This document shows positions 17,659-26,616 of a stretch of 40,768 bases of DNA, one piece after another. Each line of letters begins with the position of its first letter. The first letter of the stretch is position 1. The notes under the pieces were generated by a model. The model ran no database searches. It had not been told where the DNA came from and saw only the letters and a list, made by a program, of their open reading frames with translations. The translations under genes were made by a program, and so were the position numbers. The stretch spans positions 1 through 40,768 of the forward strand of contig NZ_JAGXFK010000011.1 in assembly GCF_024637375.1 (NCBI RefSeq). Reading direction: 5' to 3'. The DNA is from Sediminimonas sp. Its GTDB lineage: Bacteria; Pseudomonadota; Alphaproteobacteria; Rhodobacterales; Rhodobacteraceae.

Positions 17659-18498
17659 ATGACCGAAAACACCCCCTATGACCCCGCCCGCGAGGGCGCG
17701 CAGATGTCCTTTGGCGAACGCATGTCCTATACCGATTACCTCGCACTCGATGCGATCCTCGATGCCCAGCACCCGCGCTCGGATGCGCATGACGAGATGC
17801 TGTTCATCATCCAGCACCAGACCTCCGAGCTGTGGATGCGGCTGGCCATTCACGAGCTCGGCGCCGCCCGCGCAGAGCTTGCCGCGGGTCGTACCCGCCC
17901 GGCCTTCAAGCTGCTGGCGCGGGTGGCGCGGATATTCGAACAACTCAACAGCGCCTGGGACGTGCTGCGCACCATGACCCCCAGCGATTACACCCGCTTC
18001 CGCCCGGCGCTGGGGCAGTCGTCGGGGTTCCAGTCCTGGCAATACCGGCTGATCGAATTCATGCTGGGCAACCGCAATACCGCCATGCTGCGCCCACACG
18101 CGCATCGCGACGACCTGACCGCGCGGCTGGAGGCCGAGCTGGCGCAGCCCTCGCTCTACGACGCGGCGCTGCGCCTGCTCGATGCGTCCGTGCGGCTGCC
18201 CGAACCGGTGCTGGCGCGTGATGTCTCGGCCCCCTACCGCGCCTCTTCGGCGGTGCAGGAGGCCTGGGCGCAGGTCTACCGCGACCCGCAGGCGCATTGG
18301 GAACTCTATGAACTGGCCGAGAAGCTGGTCGATCTCGAGGACTACTTTCGCCGCTGGCGCTTCAACCACGTCACCACCGTTGAGCGTATCATCGGCTTCA
18401 AGCGCGGCACCGGGGGCACCGGCGGCGTCAGCTACCTGCGCCGCATGCTGGAGGTCGAACTGTTCCCCGAACTGTGGCACCTGCGCACCGACCTGTGA
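17659..18498 (+). CDS. kynA: Tryptophan 2,3-dioxygenase
   Basis: A 279-residue heme dioxygenase that opens the indole ring of L-tryptophan to N-formylkynurenine, the first step of the pathway that kynureninase continues. Landmarks are [16 protein letters not shown], the heme-pocket segment [18 protein letters not shown] (about 48-65), [16 protein letters not shown], and the C-terminal [15 protein letters not shown]. The length agrees with bacterial enzymes (about 280). ATG at 17659 follows CCGGAG. The formamidase (kynB) that links the two steps is not next to them in this window. A GC-rich hairpin follows the stop. Confidence 0.96.
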   Translation: MTENTPYDPAREGAQMSFGERMSYTDYLALDAILDAQHPRSDAHDEMLFIIQHQTSELWMRLAIHELGAARAELAAGRTRPAFKLLARVARIFEQLNSAWDVLRTMTPSDYTRFRPALGQSSGFQSWQYRLIEFMLGNRNTAMLRPHAHRDDLTARLEAELAQPSLYDAALRLLDASVRLPEPVLARDVSAPYRASSAVQEAWAQVYRDPQAHWELYELAEKLVDLEDYFRRWRFNHVTTVERIIGFKRGTGGTGGVSYLRRMLEVELFPELWHLRTDL

Positions 18499-18504
18499 CC
18501 CTCC

Positions 18505-18533
18505 GGCGCCCGCCCCCGGCACGGACGGGCGCC
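18505..18533 (+). terminator. Hairpin after kynA, possible terminator
   Basis: An 8-bp perfect stem, GGCGCCCG with CGGGCGCC, and a 13-base loop begins 6 bp after the kynA stop. No T-run follows, so it is a weak intrinsic terminator or a 3'-end stabiliser. Confidence 0.5.
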
Positions 18534-18551
18534 GAACGGCGAAAAGTTGCC

Positions 18552-18580
18552 TTGAAATGGTCACATTCACCAATCATTCT
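18552..18580 (+). promoter_or_regulatory. Possible sigma-70-like promoter for the Hint/RTX gene
   Basis: TTGAAA (18552-18557), a 17-bp spacer, and CATTCT (18575-18580) lie about 100 bp before the Hint/RTX gene. The -35 is good and the -10 poor; the call rests on spacing and on the AT-rich setting in an otherwise GC-rich region. Confidence 0.25.
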
Positions 18581-18679
18581 CGAACGAAATCCTGCGCATA
18601 AGGGGCCATCAGACGCCTCGCGCAGCACGAGCAGTCAACAACATCGCCCTTCAGGGCGGCAGAATACAGGCACCTTCAC

Positions 18680-21403
18680 ATGCCCACTTACAGTGGATTG
18701 CAATTCTACGATATCGACCCGCGGTGGGTGTTCAGCACCTCGACGGGCGGCACCGCCACCTACACCGGCCCCGCGGAGGCGACCGGCACGCTGACCATCT
18801 ACGACGCGGGCAGCGGCGCCGATGGCGAGGTGCTGACCGACGACAACCGCGGCGAAGACGGCACGACCGCCGATGCCAGCGTGGGCGGCAACACGTCGAT
18901 TGGATCGGACGCTGATGCCGAACGCGGATGGACACTGCGCGATACCGTCACCGGCGAGACCTTCAACGTCGTCGAACTGGATATCGAGGACGGCGACGCA
19001 CGCGGCAGCTACACCCTGTCGGAACAGCCCCTCGTCGCCGGCCGCGTCTACGAGACCGTGCGCTACGACAGGTTGCCCGAAGCAGGCGACGGCGCCGAAT
19101 TCACCTATGCCGATTTCATCTCGGCCGACGAAATGCCAGATGGCGTCGTCGAGGGCACCGACGGCGACGACCTGATCGACACCGGCTATACCGGCGACCC
19201 CGAAGGCGACATGGTCGATGCCGGCGACGCGCCGAGCACGGGCGACACGGCGCAAAGCCTCAACTGGTCGGCCGAGGGCGGCGACGGCACCGATGTTTCA
19301 GGCGGGTTCACGCAGGACACCGGCGGCATCGACGTCACCGTGACCTTCGACGACAGCCCCACCACCGACCGGATCGAGCTGGACACTGCCCAGACGCAGT
19401 ACAGCGACACCGGCGAGTCTTTCGACACCGACTCGTCGCTCTACCTCTACGGCACGCATGACGGCGCCGACAGCACCACGACGACGCTGGATTTCGCGGC
19501 CGCGGCCGGGTCGGACTACCTCGACGAGGTCGAGAACGTCCAGTTCCGCGTCAACGACATCGACGAAGGCGGCTGGCAGGACATCGTCACCGTTCGCGCC
19601 TACGACGCCGAGGGCAACGAGGTGCCGGTCGATATCGACCTGACCGGCGACACCAGCGACACCGTCACCGGCAATACCATCACCGGCGGCGGCGGCAACG
19701 ATTCATCTGGCGACTCCGAGGGATCGGCCCTGATCACCATCGACGGCCCGGTTTCCCGCATCGAGATCGAGTACGACAACGGCGACACCGCGGGCCAGGG
19801 GCTCAACATCACCGACGTGCATTTCGACGCCATACTGCCGGGCGCCGACGACGATCTGATCGAGGCCGGCGACGGCGACGACACCGTGATGGCGGGCCTG
19901 GGCGACGATGCCGTCCTGGGCCAGGGCGGCAATGACAGCATCGAGGGCGGAGCGGGCGACGATGTGCTCTATGGCGACGGGCCGCCGCCCGACGGCGACT
20001 GGCATTACGCGCTCTACGATCGCGATTTTTCCAGCGCCGACGGCCAGGCATTCGACATCGAGAGCGGCACGCTCGCCGGCCAGGGCTATACCGACGATTT
20101 CGATGTCGAGGCGCTGGCCCAGGACGTGCGCGGCGACACCTCGAACCCGTCGGATTTCGGCGTCGTCTACAGCTCGACGCTGACCACCACCGACGGCGGC
20201 ACCTACCGGTTCGACACCACCTCGGACGATGGCTCGACGATCCAGATCTTCGACTCTGACGGCAACCCGGTCACGTTCACCAACCAGGACGGATCGACCA
20301 GCCCGTTCATGGACAATGACCAGCACCAGGCGCCGACCACGCGCTGGGGCGAGGTCGACCTGGACCCAGATGAGACCTACACGATCGAAATCCGCTACTG
20401 GGAAAACGAGGGCGGGCAGGTTCTGTCGTCAACCGTCACCACCCCCGATGGCACTACCAGCGACCTGCTTGACAGCCCGCTGGTCAGCGGCCCGCCGGCA
20501 GAGCCGGGCGGCGACGACACGCTGATCGGCGGCGCCGGCGACGACGTGCTTTTCGGCGGCGGCGGCGATGACCTGCTGTCGGTCGGCAGCGGTGATACGG
20601 CGGACGGCGGCGGCGGCGACGACACCTTCGTGATCGACGGCGATGCGCTGACCGGCGGCGGCACCATCACCATCGACGGCGGCGAAGAGGACGAAACCGC
20701 CGGCGATACGCTGGACCTGAGCGGGTTCATCACGCCCGGCAACATCGTCTATACCGACACTGACCCCGGACAGGGCGGGATGACCGGCACCGCCACGCTC
20801 GATGACGGCACCGAGGTGGATTTCACCCATATCGAGCATGTCATCATCTGCTTTGCCGCCGGAACCCGCATCCTGACCCCGCACGGCCAGCGCCCGATCG
20901 AGGATCTGCGCCCCGGCGACGCGGTGGTGACCGCGGACAACGGCGTGCAGACGCTGCGCTGGACGGGCCGGCGCCGCGTCGCCGGGCGGGGGCGGTTCGC
21001 GCCAGTACGCATCCGCGCCGGCGCGCTTGAGAACGACCGCGACCTGCTGGTTTCGCCACAGCACCGGATGCTGCACCGCTCGACCGCGGCCAACCTCTAT
21101 TTCGACAGCCCCGAGGTGCTGATCCCGGCCAAGCATCTGGTCAACGGCGCCACCATCGTGCAGCACGACCTGGCACAGGTGGAGTATATCCACCTGATGT
21201 TCGACCGCCACGAGATCGTGCTGGCCGAGGGATGCCCATCGGAAAGCTTCCACCCCGGCCATGTCGGGCTGGGCGCGGTGTCGGAGCCCGCGCGCGAGGA
21301 ACTGTTCGCGCTGTTCCCCGACCTGCGCTGCGACCCGGGCCATTACGGAGATACCGCGCGCATGTGCCTGCGCGCCCATGAAAGCCGCCTGCTGGCGGCT
21401 TGA
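18680..21403 (+). CDS. Large acidic Hint-domain exoprotein with RTX repeats and PA14-like domain
   Basis: A 907-residue, very Asp/Gly/Thr-rich protein. From the N-terminus: a beta-rich region (1-150) unlike known families; two further beta-rich modules; glycine-aspartate RTX-type repeats near 392-437 (GAGDDVLYGDG); a PA14-like region at about 440-595; a second RTX block near 612-655 (GGDDTLIGGAGDDVLFGGGGDD); and a C-terminal Hint module starting at Cys724 (CFAAGTRILTPHGQRPIEDL) with His795 in VSPQHRMLHR. RTX repeats bind calcium outside the cell, and without a signal peptide type I secretion is likely, though no ABC/MFP genes are adjacent. Hint modules of this kind are common in Rhodobacteraceae and may self-process; cleavage is not proven. 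Start has a weak ribosome site. Confidence 0.85.
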   Translation: MPTYSGLQFYDIDPRWVFSTSTGGTATYTGPAEATGTLTIYDAGSGADGEVLTDDNRGEDGTTADASVGGNTSIGSDADAERGWTLRDTVTGETFNVVELDIEDGDARGSYTLSEQPLVAGRVYETVRYDRLPEAGDGAEFTYADFISADEMPDGVVEGTDGDDLIDTGYTGDPEGDMVDAGDAPSTGDTAQSLNWSAEGGDGTDVSGGFTQDTGGIDVTVTFDDSPTTDRIELDTAQTQYSDTGESFDTDSSLYLYGTHDGADSTTTTLDFAAAAGSDYLDEVENVQFRVNDIDEGGWQDIVTVRAYDAEGNEVPVDIDLTGDTSDTVTGNTITGGGGNDSSGDSEGSALITIDGPVSRIEIEYDNGDTAGQGLNITDVHFDAILPGADDDLIEAGDGDDTVMAGLGDDAVLGQGGNDSIEGGAGDDVLYGDGPPPDGDWHYALYDRDFSSADGQAFDIESGTLAGQGYTDDFDVEALAQDVRGDTSNPSDFGVVYSSTLTTTDGGTYRFDTTSDDGSTIQIFDSDGNPVTFTNQDGSTSPFMDNDQHQAPTTRWGEVDLDPDETYTIEIRYWENEGGQVLSSTVTTPDGTTSDLLDSPLVSGPPAEPGGDDTLIGGAGDDVLFGGGGDDLLSVGSGDTADGGGGDDTFVIDGDALTGGGTITIDGGEEDETAGDTLDLSGFITPGNIVYTDTDPGQGGMTGTATLDDGTEVDFTHIEHVIICFAAGTRILTPHGQRPIEDLRPGDAVVTADNGVQTLRWTGRRRVAGRGRFAPVRIRAGALENDRDLLVSPQHRMLHRSTAANLYFDSPEVLIPAKHLVNGATIVQHDLAQVEYIHLMFDRHEIVLAEGCPSESFHPGHVGLGAVSEPAREELFALFPDLRCDPGHYGDTARMCLRAHESRLLAA

Positions 21404-21452
21404 GGCGGGGGCTACCCGGAGAAAAACAATCACGCGCTGCGATGCGCGCCCC

Positions 21453-22232
21453 TCAGGCGATTTCCCGCAGGTCGGTGGCGCGGCGGTGCAGCGCCCAGTT
21501 GCGCACCGCTTCGCCGAACGCGGTGAACAGCGGGCGCGAGACAGGATCGTTCGCCGCATCCCATTCCGGATGCCACTGCACCGCCAGCGTGAACCCCCGC
21601 GCGCCCTGGACATGGATCGCCTCGGGGGTGCCATCATCGGCGTATCCCTCCACCACGATCCGCGAGCCCGGCTTGCAAATCCCCTGCCCATGCAGCGTGT
21701 TGGTCATTACCTCGGGCGCGCCCAGCAAGCGGTGGAACACGCCCCCTTCGACGAAGCGCACACAGTGGCGCAGGGCAAACTTTTGTTCCAGCGTGCCATC
21801 GGGTGGCATGCGATGGTTCATCCGCCCCGGCAGATCGCGGATCTCGGGATGCAGGGTGCCGCCCATGGCGACGTTGACCTCCTGAAAGCCGCGGCAGATG
21901 CCGAAAAAGGGCTGGCCGCGGTCCACGCAGGCGCGCACCAGCGGCAGGGTAATGGCATCGCGCGCCCGGTCGAACGCGCCGTGCGCCTCGGTCGGGGCCT
22001 CGCCGTATTCCTCGGGGTGGACGTTGGGCCGCCCCCCGGTCAGCACGAAACCGTCGCAGACCTCCATGAGTTCCTCGACCGAGACGAAGCGCGGGTCGGC
22101 CGGAATCACCAGCGGCACGCAGTTCGCCACGCAAGCAACCGCCTCGGAATTCATCGTGCCGCCGCCATGGGTGGGGTAGCTGTCGTTGATCAGGAAATGA
22201 TTGCCGATGATGCCGACGACGGGTCGGGCCAT
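21453..22232 (-). CDS. Class I glutamine amidotransferase / gamma-glutamyl-GABA hydrolase family (PuuD-like)
   Basis: A 259-residue cytoplasmic enzyme of the peptidase C26 type. The nucleophile is Cys113 in FFGICRGFQEVN, with the partner His221 and Glu223 in AVQWHPEW, giving a complete triad. LTGGRPNVHPEEYG (64-77) matches the family's oxyanion region, with GGRPNV in place of the commoner GG.D(V/I). Family members cleave gamma-glutamyl amides, for example in putrescine breakdown. No other putrescine genes are beside it, so the substrate is unknown. GAGGTAG precedes the ATG. It is divergent from pepN and convergent with the Hint gene. Confidence 0.88.
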   Translation of the reverse strand: MARPVVGIIGNHFLINDSYPTHGGGTMNSEAVACVANCVPLVIPADPRFVSVEELMEVCDGFVLTGGRPNVHPEEYGEAPTEAHGAFDRARDAITLPLVRACVDRGQPFFGICRGFQEVNVAMGGTLHPEIRDLPGRMNHRMPPDGTLEQKFALRHCVRFVEGGVFHRLLGAPEVMTNTLHGQGICKPGSRIVVEGYADDGTPEAIHVQGARGFTLAVQWHPEWDAANDPVSRPLFTAFGEAVRNWALHRRATDLREIA

Positions 22233-22469
22233 GTTCTACCTCGGGATAACTTCGCTTTCGAGAGTCACGATATATGCATTGCACCCGCGATGGCAATCGC
22301 ACGGCTCAACCCCGGCGCGGGCGCCGCCCGACGGCCCCCATGCCCGCGTATTGCCCCGCAAGCGCCGCCGTCGTCGTTTTCCGCCCGGCCCGCGTTGCAG
22401 GCCGGGCCACATCGCCCTAGGCTCCGCCCGGCGCGCAGCACGCGCGCCTCGACCAAGGAGATACGAGCG

Positions 22470-25046
22470 ATGAAAGACGATTCGCCCCGCCCCACCCATT
22501 TGTCCGATTACAGCGTGCCGGCCTGGCTGGTCGACAGCGTCCGGCTGACCTTTCGGCTCGATCCGGAAAAGACCCGCGTGATCAGCAAGATCGATTTCCG
22601 GCCCAACCCGGCCTCTGACTCGCGGGAATTTTTCCTGCACGGCGAGGGACCAACGCTGCAATGGGCGCGCATCGACGGGCACGAGGTGACGCCCGAGGTC
22701 ACCGAAACGGGCCTGAGCTGCCCGGTGCCCGACGCGCCCTTCACATGGGAGGCGGAGGTCGAGATCAACCCCGCCGCCAACACCGCGCTGGATGGGCTTT
22801 ACCTGTCGGGCGGCATGTATTGCACCCAGTGCGAGGCCCAAGGCTTTCGCCGCATCACCTACTACCCCGACCGCCCCGACGTGATGGCGCCGTTCACCGT
22901 GCGCATCGAGGGCGACGCGGACGCGGCCCCGGTGCTGCTGTCGAACGGCAACCCGCTGGACAGCGGCCCCGGCTGGGCGGAATGGCACGACCCGTGGCCG
23001 AAACCGGCCTACCTGTTCGCGTTGGTGGCCGGCGACCTGGTCGCGCATTCCGACAGCTTCACCACCCGTTCGGGGCGCGAGGTGGCGCTCAATGTCTGGG
23101 TGCGCCCCGATGATGCCGACAAGTGCGCCTTCGCCATGGAAAGCCTGAAAAAGGCGATGGCGTGGGACGAGGAAAAATACGGCCGCGAATACGACCTCGA
23201 CCTGTTCAACATCGTCGCCGTGGACGATTTCAACATGGGCGCGATGGAGAACAAGGGGCTCAATATCTTCAACGCCTCCGCCGTGCTGGCCAGCCAGGAA
23301 ACCGCCACCGATGCCCGGTTCGAACGTATCGAGGCGATCATCGCGCACGAGTATTTCCACAACTGGACCGGCAACCGCATCACCTGCCGCGACTGGTTTC
23401 AGCTCTGCCTCAAGGAGGGGTTGACGGTGTTCCGCGACGCGCAGTTCACCGCCGATCATCGCTCGGCCCCGGTCAAGCGGATCGGCGACGTGATCGACCT
23501 GCGCGCGCGCCAGTTCGCCGAGGATGCCGGCCCGCTGGCGCACCCGGTGCGGCCCGAAAGCTATGTCGAGATCAACAATTTCTACACCGCCACCGTCTAT
23601 GAAAAAGGCGCCGAGGTGATCGGCATGCTCAAGACGCTGGTCGGCGACGCGGCATATTCCGGGGCGCTCGACCTCTATTTCGACCGCCATGACGGGCAGG
23701 CCTGCACCATAGAGGACTGGCTGAAGGTGTTCGAGGATGCCACCGGGCGCGACCTGTCGCAATTCCGGCGCTGGTATTCGCAGGCGGGCACGCCGCACTT
23801 GTCGGTAGAGGAGCATTTCGCCGACGGCATCTACACCCTGACCTTCGAACAACACACCCCGCCCACGCCGGGCCAGCCCGAGAAGGCGCCACAAGTGATC
23901 CCGATCGCCGTTGGGCTTCTGGGCCCCAACGGCGACGAGGTGCAACCGACCCGCGTGCTGGAAATGACGCAAGCGCGCCAGAGCTTTACCTTCGAGGGGC
24001 TGGGGGCGCGGCCGGTGCCCTCGATCCTGCGCGGCTTCTCGGCGCCGGTGATCGTGCAACGCGACACCGACGCGGACGAGCGCGCCTTCCTGCTGACCCA
24101 TGACACCGACCCGTTCAACCGCTGGGAAGCGGGTCGCGACCTGGCGCGCGCGGGCCTCATGCGCATGGCGCGTGAAGGCGGCGGGCCGGACACGGGATAC
24201 CTTGACGCGCTGGCCGCGGTACTGGACGACGACACGCTCGACCCCGCCTTCCGCGCGCTGCTGCTGGCGCGGCCGGGGCAGGACGACATCGCCCGCGCCC
24301 TTTACGAGGCCGGCCACACGCCCGACCCGCAAGCGATCTTTCACGCCGCCGACCGTTTCGGCGCCGCTCTGGCCGATCACCTGGGCGACAGGCTGGGCGA
24401 TCTGCACGCGGCGATGCAGGTGCCGGGCCCCTATCGCCCCGACGCCGCCGATGCCGGGCGGCGCGACCTGGGCAATGCGGCGCTGGCGCTGCTGACGCGC
24501 CTCGACGGCGGCGCGGCGGCGCGGGCGCAGTTCGACGGCGCCGACAACATGACCCAGCAGTTGGGCGCGCTGTCGGCGCTGATGGCGCAGGGCTTGGGAG
24601 CCGGGGAAAACGCCGCCTTCGAGGCGCAATGGCGCAACGAACGGCTGGTCATGGACCGCTGGTTCGCGCTGCAAGTCGCCCATGCCAGGCTCGACGCGGC
24701 GCCGGCGCGGGCAGCGGAATTGACCGCGCGCGACGATTTCAACATCCGCAACCCCAACCGTTTTCGCGCCGTGTTCGGGGCGCTGGCGGGCAACGCGGGT
24801 GGCTTCCACGCCGCCAGCGGCGCGGGCTATGATCTGCTGGCCGACTGGCTGATCCGGCTCGACCCGATCAACCCGCAAACCGCGGCGCGCATGGTTGCCG
24901 CCTTCCAGACCTGGCCGCGCTACGACGCACGGCGGCAGGCGCAAATCAAGACGGCGCTGACCCGCATCGCCGCCGCGCCGGGGCTGAGCCGCGACACCAC
25001 CGAAATGGTCACCCGCATCCTTGCGGGCGCCGGCGATGCGGCTTGA
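22470..25046 (+). CDS. pepN: Aminopeptidase N
   Basis: An 858-residue M1 zinc aminopeptidase that removes N-terminal residues from peptides in the cytoplasm. The exopeptidase motif GAMEN is at 257-261, the zinc motif HEYFHNW at 293-299 (His293, Glu294, His297), and the third ligand Glu316 follows in CLKEGLTVFRD. The N-terminal beta domain (LSGGMYCTQCEAQGFRRITYYPDRPDV) and long helical C-terminal domain match the E. coli-type enzyme of about 870 residues. Start chosen at MKDDSPRPTHLSDY, preceded by AAGGAG; the frame is open far upstream but that part lies under the divergent gene. The small gene downstream overlaps its stop. Confidence 0.96.
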   Translation: MKDDSPRPTHLSDYSVPAWLVDSVRLTFRLDPEKTRVISKIDFRPNPASDSREFFLHGEGPTLQWARIDGHEVTPEVTETGLSCPVPDAPFTWEAEVEINPAANTALDGLYLSGGMYCTQCEAQGFRRITYYPDRPDVMAPFTVRIEGDADAAPVLLSNGNPLDSGPGWAEWHDPWPKPAYLFALVAGDLVAHSDSFTTRSGREVALNVWVRPDDADKCAFAMESLKKAMAWDEEKYGREYDLDLFNIVAVDDFNMGAMENKGLNIFNASAVLASQETATDARFERIEAIIAHEYFHNWTGNRITCRDWFQLCLKEGLTVFRDAQFTADHRSAPVKRIGDVIDLRARQFAEDAGPLAHPVRPESYVEINNFYTATVYEKGAEVIGMLKTLVGDAAYSGALDLYFDRHDGQACTIEDWLKVFEDATGRDLSQFRRWYSQAGTPHLSVEEHFADGIYTLTFEQHTPPTPGQPEKAPQVIPIAVGLLGPNGDEVQPTRVLEMTQARQSFTFEGLGARPVPSILRGFSAPVIVQRDTDADERAFLLTHDTDPFNRWEAGRDLARAGLMRMAREGGGPDTGYLDALAAVLDDDTLDPAFRALLLARPGQDDIARALYEAGHTPDPQAIFHAADRFGAALADHLGDRLGDLHAAMQVPGPYRPDAADAGRRDLGNAALALLTRLDGGAAARAQFDGADNMTQQLGALSALMAQGLGAGENAAFEAQWRNERLVMDRWFALQVAHARLDAAPARAAELTARDDFNIRNPNRFRAVFGALAGNAGGFHAASGAGYDLLADWLIRLDPINPQTAARMVAAFQTWPRYDARRQAQIKTALTRIAAAPGLSRDTTEMVTRILAGAGDAA

Positions 25047-25461
25047 CCACGCCGCCCGCGCCCGCCGGCCGCGCACCGTGCTGGTGTTGCTGGCGGTCTG
25101 GGCGGCGCTGGCGGCGCTGTGGTGGGGGCTGAACGCGGCGTGGTGGATCGTGGCCGCGCTGGCGCTGTTCACCCTGCCGGCGCTGTGGGAGGTGCTCACA
25201 GACCGCCGCGCCGCGCTGCGGCTCGAGGACGGCATGCTGCACTGGCAGAACGGGCCGCGCGGCGACCGTGTGTCGCTGGACGCGCTCGACCATGTGCGCT
25301 TCGACACCCGGCTGGATTTGTCGGTGCGGGTCACGCTGGTGCTGCGCGACGGCCGGCGCATCCGCCTGCCGCATCCCTGCCTGCCGCCGCACCGGGCGCT
25401 GGAAGCGGCGCTTGACGCGGCCGGGGTGACCACGCGGCGCCATCATTTCCACTTCATCTGA
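25036..25461 (+). CDS. Small membrane protein, unknown
   Basis: A 141-residue protein with two close hydrophobic segments (about 16-35 and 37-55), then a soluble C-terminal part (about 57-141) predicted to be beta-rich, with RAALRLEDGMLHWQNGPRG and a histidine-rich tail HHFHF. The arrangement recalls bacterial PH-like membrane proteins, but I cannot assign a family. The ATG at 25036 overlaps the pepN stop by 11 bp, so it is probably translated from the pepN mRNA; no clear ribosome site is seen. Strong codon bias at third positions supports coding. Confidence 0.65.
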   Translation: MRLDHAARARRPRTVLVLLAVWAALAALWWGLNAAWWIVAALALFTLPALWEVLTDRRAALRLEDGMLHWQNGPRGDRVSLDALDHVRFDTRLDLSVRVTLVLRDGRRIRLPHPCLPPHRALEAALDAAGVTTRRHHFHFI

Positions 25462-25533
25462 CCCGCACCTGCGCCGCGCACTTGAAACAGGGCGCGCAAC
25501 GCGCGATGTAGACACGGCAATCGAGGGGCGCAC

Positions 25534-26613
25534 ATGGCACTTCCGGTCCGGGATCAGGCGAAATACTGGGGCGTCGCCGCGGCGGTGTTCATGGTCGTCC
25601 TGTGGTACCTCGGCGACGTGATCCTGCCCTTCGTCCTGGGCGCGGCAATCGCATATTTCCTGGACCCTGTCGCCGACCGGCTTGAAGGCTTAGGCGCCTC
25701 GCGCGGGGCCGCCACGGCGATCATCACCACTCTGGCGCTACTCCTATTCATCATCGCGGCGCTGCTGATCGTGCCGACGCTGGTGGCGCAAACCGCCTCG
25801 CTGATCAATATCGCGCCGCAACTGTTCAAGGATCTGCAGGGGTTCATGACCTCGCATTTCCCGTCGCTGTTCGATACCGATTCGACGCTGCATCAGTCGC
25901 TCGTCTCGCTGGGCGAGACGATCCGCGACCAGGGCGGCAAGGTGCTGAATTCCGTCGTCAGCTCGGCCGCGTCGGTGATCAACATCCTGCTGCTGCTGGT
26001 GATCGTGCCGGTGGTCGCATTCTACCTGCTTTACGACTGGGATCACATGGTCGCCCGCATAGACGAGATGCTGCCGCGCGATCATGCGCCGGTGATCCGC
26101 CGGCTTGCCGGCGAGATCGACGCGACGCTGGCCAGCTTCATCCGCGGCATGGGCACCGTCAGCCTGATCCTGGGGACGTTCTATGCCGTGTCGCTGATGC
26201 TGGTGGGGCTGCAATTCGGGCTGGTGATCGGCGCGGTGGCGGGGCTGGTCACCTTCATCCCTTACGTCGGCGCGCTGGTCGGCGGGGCGCTGGCCATCGG
26301 GCTGGGCCTGTTCCAGTTCTGGGGCGACTGGGTGACAATCGGCCTGATCGCGGGCATCTTCGTGGCCGGGCAAGTGGCCGAAGGCAATTTCCTCACGCCC
26401 AAGCTGGTCGGCTCTTCGGTGGGATTGCATCCGGTCTGGCTGATCTTCGCATTGTCGGTGTTCGGCACGCTGTTCGGCTTCGTGGGCATGCTGGTCGCGG
26501 TGCCAGTGGCAGCGGCGCTCGGAGTGGTGGTGCGCTTCGTCATCGCCGAATACAAGAGCAGCCGCCTCTACCGCGGCCTGTCGGATTCCGACGATGACCG
26601 GGACGAAGCCTGA
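25534..26613 (+). CDS. AI-2E family (PerM-like) membrane transporter
   Basis: A 359-residue inner-membrane protein. It has two N-terminal hydrophobic segments, a helical loop (about 80-130), then a cluster of hydrophobic segments. The family hallmark is seen in the second half: GLVTFIPYVGALVGGALAIGLGLFQF and GNFLTPKLVGSSVGLHPVWLIFALSVFGTLFGFVGM, with conserved PYVG and TPKLVG. Family members are described as autoinducer-2 or ion exporters, but most are uncharacterised. GAGGGG precedes the ATG. hda starts 3 bp after the stop, and this pairing is common in alphaproteobacteria, suggesting cotranscription. Confidence 0.93.
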   Translation: MALPVRDQAKYWGVAAAVFMVVLWYLGDVILPFVLGAAIAYFLDPVADRLEGLGASRGAATAIITTLALLLFIIAALLIVPTLVAQTASLINIAPQLFKDLQGFMTSHFPSLFDTDSTLHQSLVSLGETIRDQGGKVLNSVVSSAASVINILLLLVIVPVVAFYLLYDWDHMVARIDEMLPRDHAPVIRRLAGEIDATLASFIRGMGTVSLILGTFYAVSLMLVGLQFGLVIGAVAGLVTFIPYVGALVGGALAIGLGLFQFWGDWVTIGLIAGIFVAGQVAEGNFLTPKLVGSSVGLHPVWLIFALSVFGTLFGFVGMLVAVPVAAALGVVVRFVIAEYKSSRLYRGLSDSDDDRDEA

Positions 26614-26616
26614 GCG

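Noticed and set aside
19850-19980. Short tandem repeats that might suggest a CRISPR or satellite
   Set aside because: They are codons for RTX-type Gly/Asp repeats within a continuous reading frame; spacing and variation fit protein repeats only.
22383-22407. GC-rich hairpin upstream of pepN as a riboswitch
   Set aside because: A simple 8-bp stem (GCCCGGCC/GGCCGGGC) without the conserved parts of any riboswitch class; GC-rich DNA yields such stems often.
22236-25433. A 1065-codon minus-strand open frame opposite pepN
   Set aside because: pepN carries all catalytic motifs; the opposite frame is a composition shadow rich in Arg, Gly and Val without recognisable domains.
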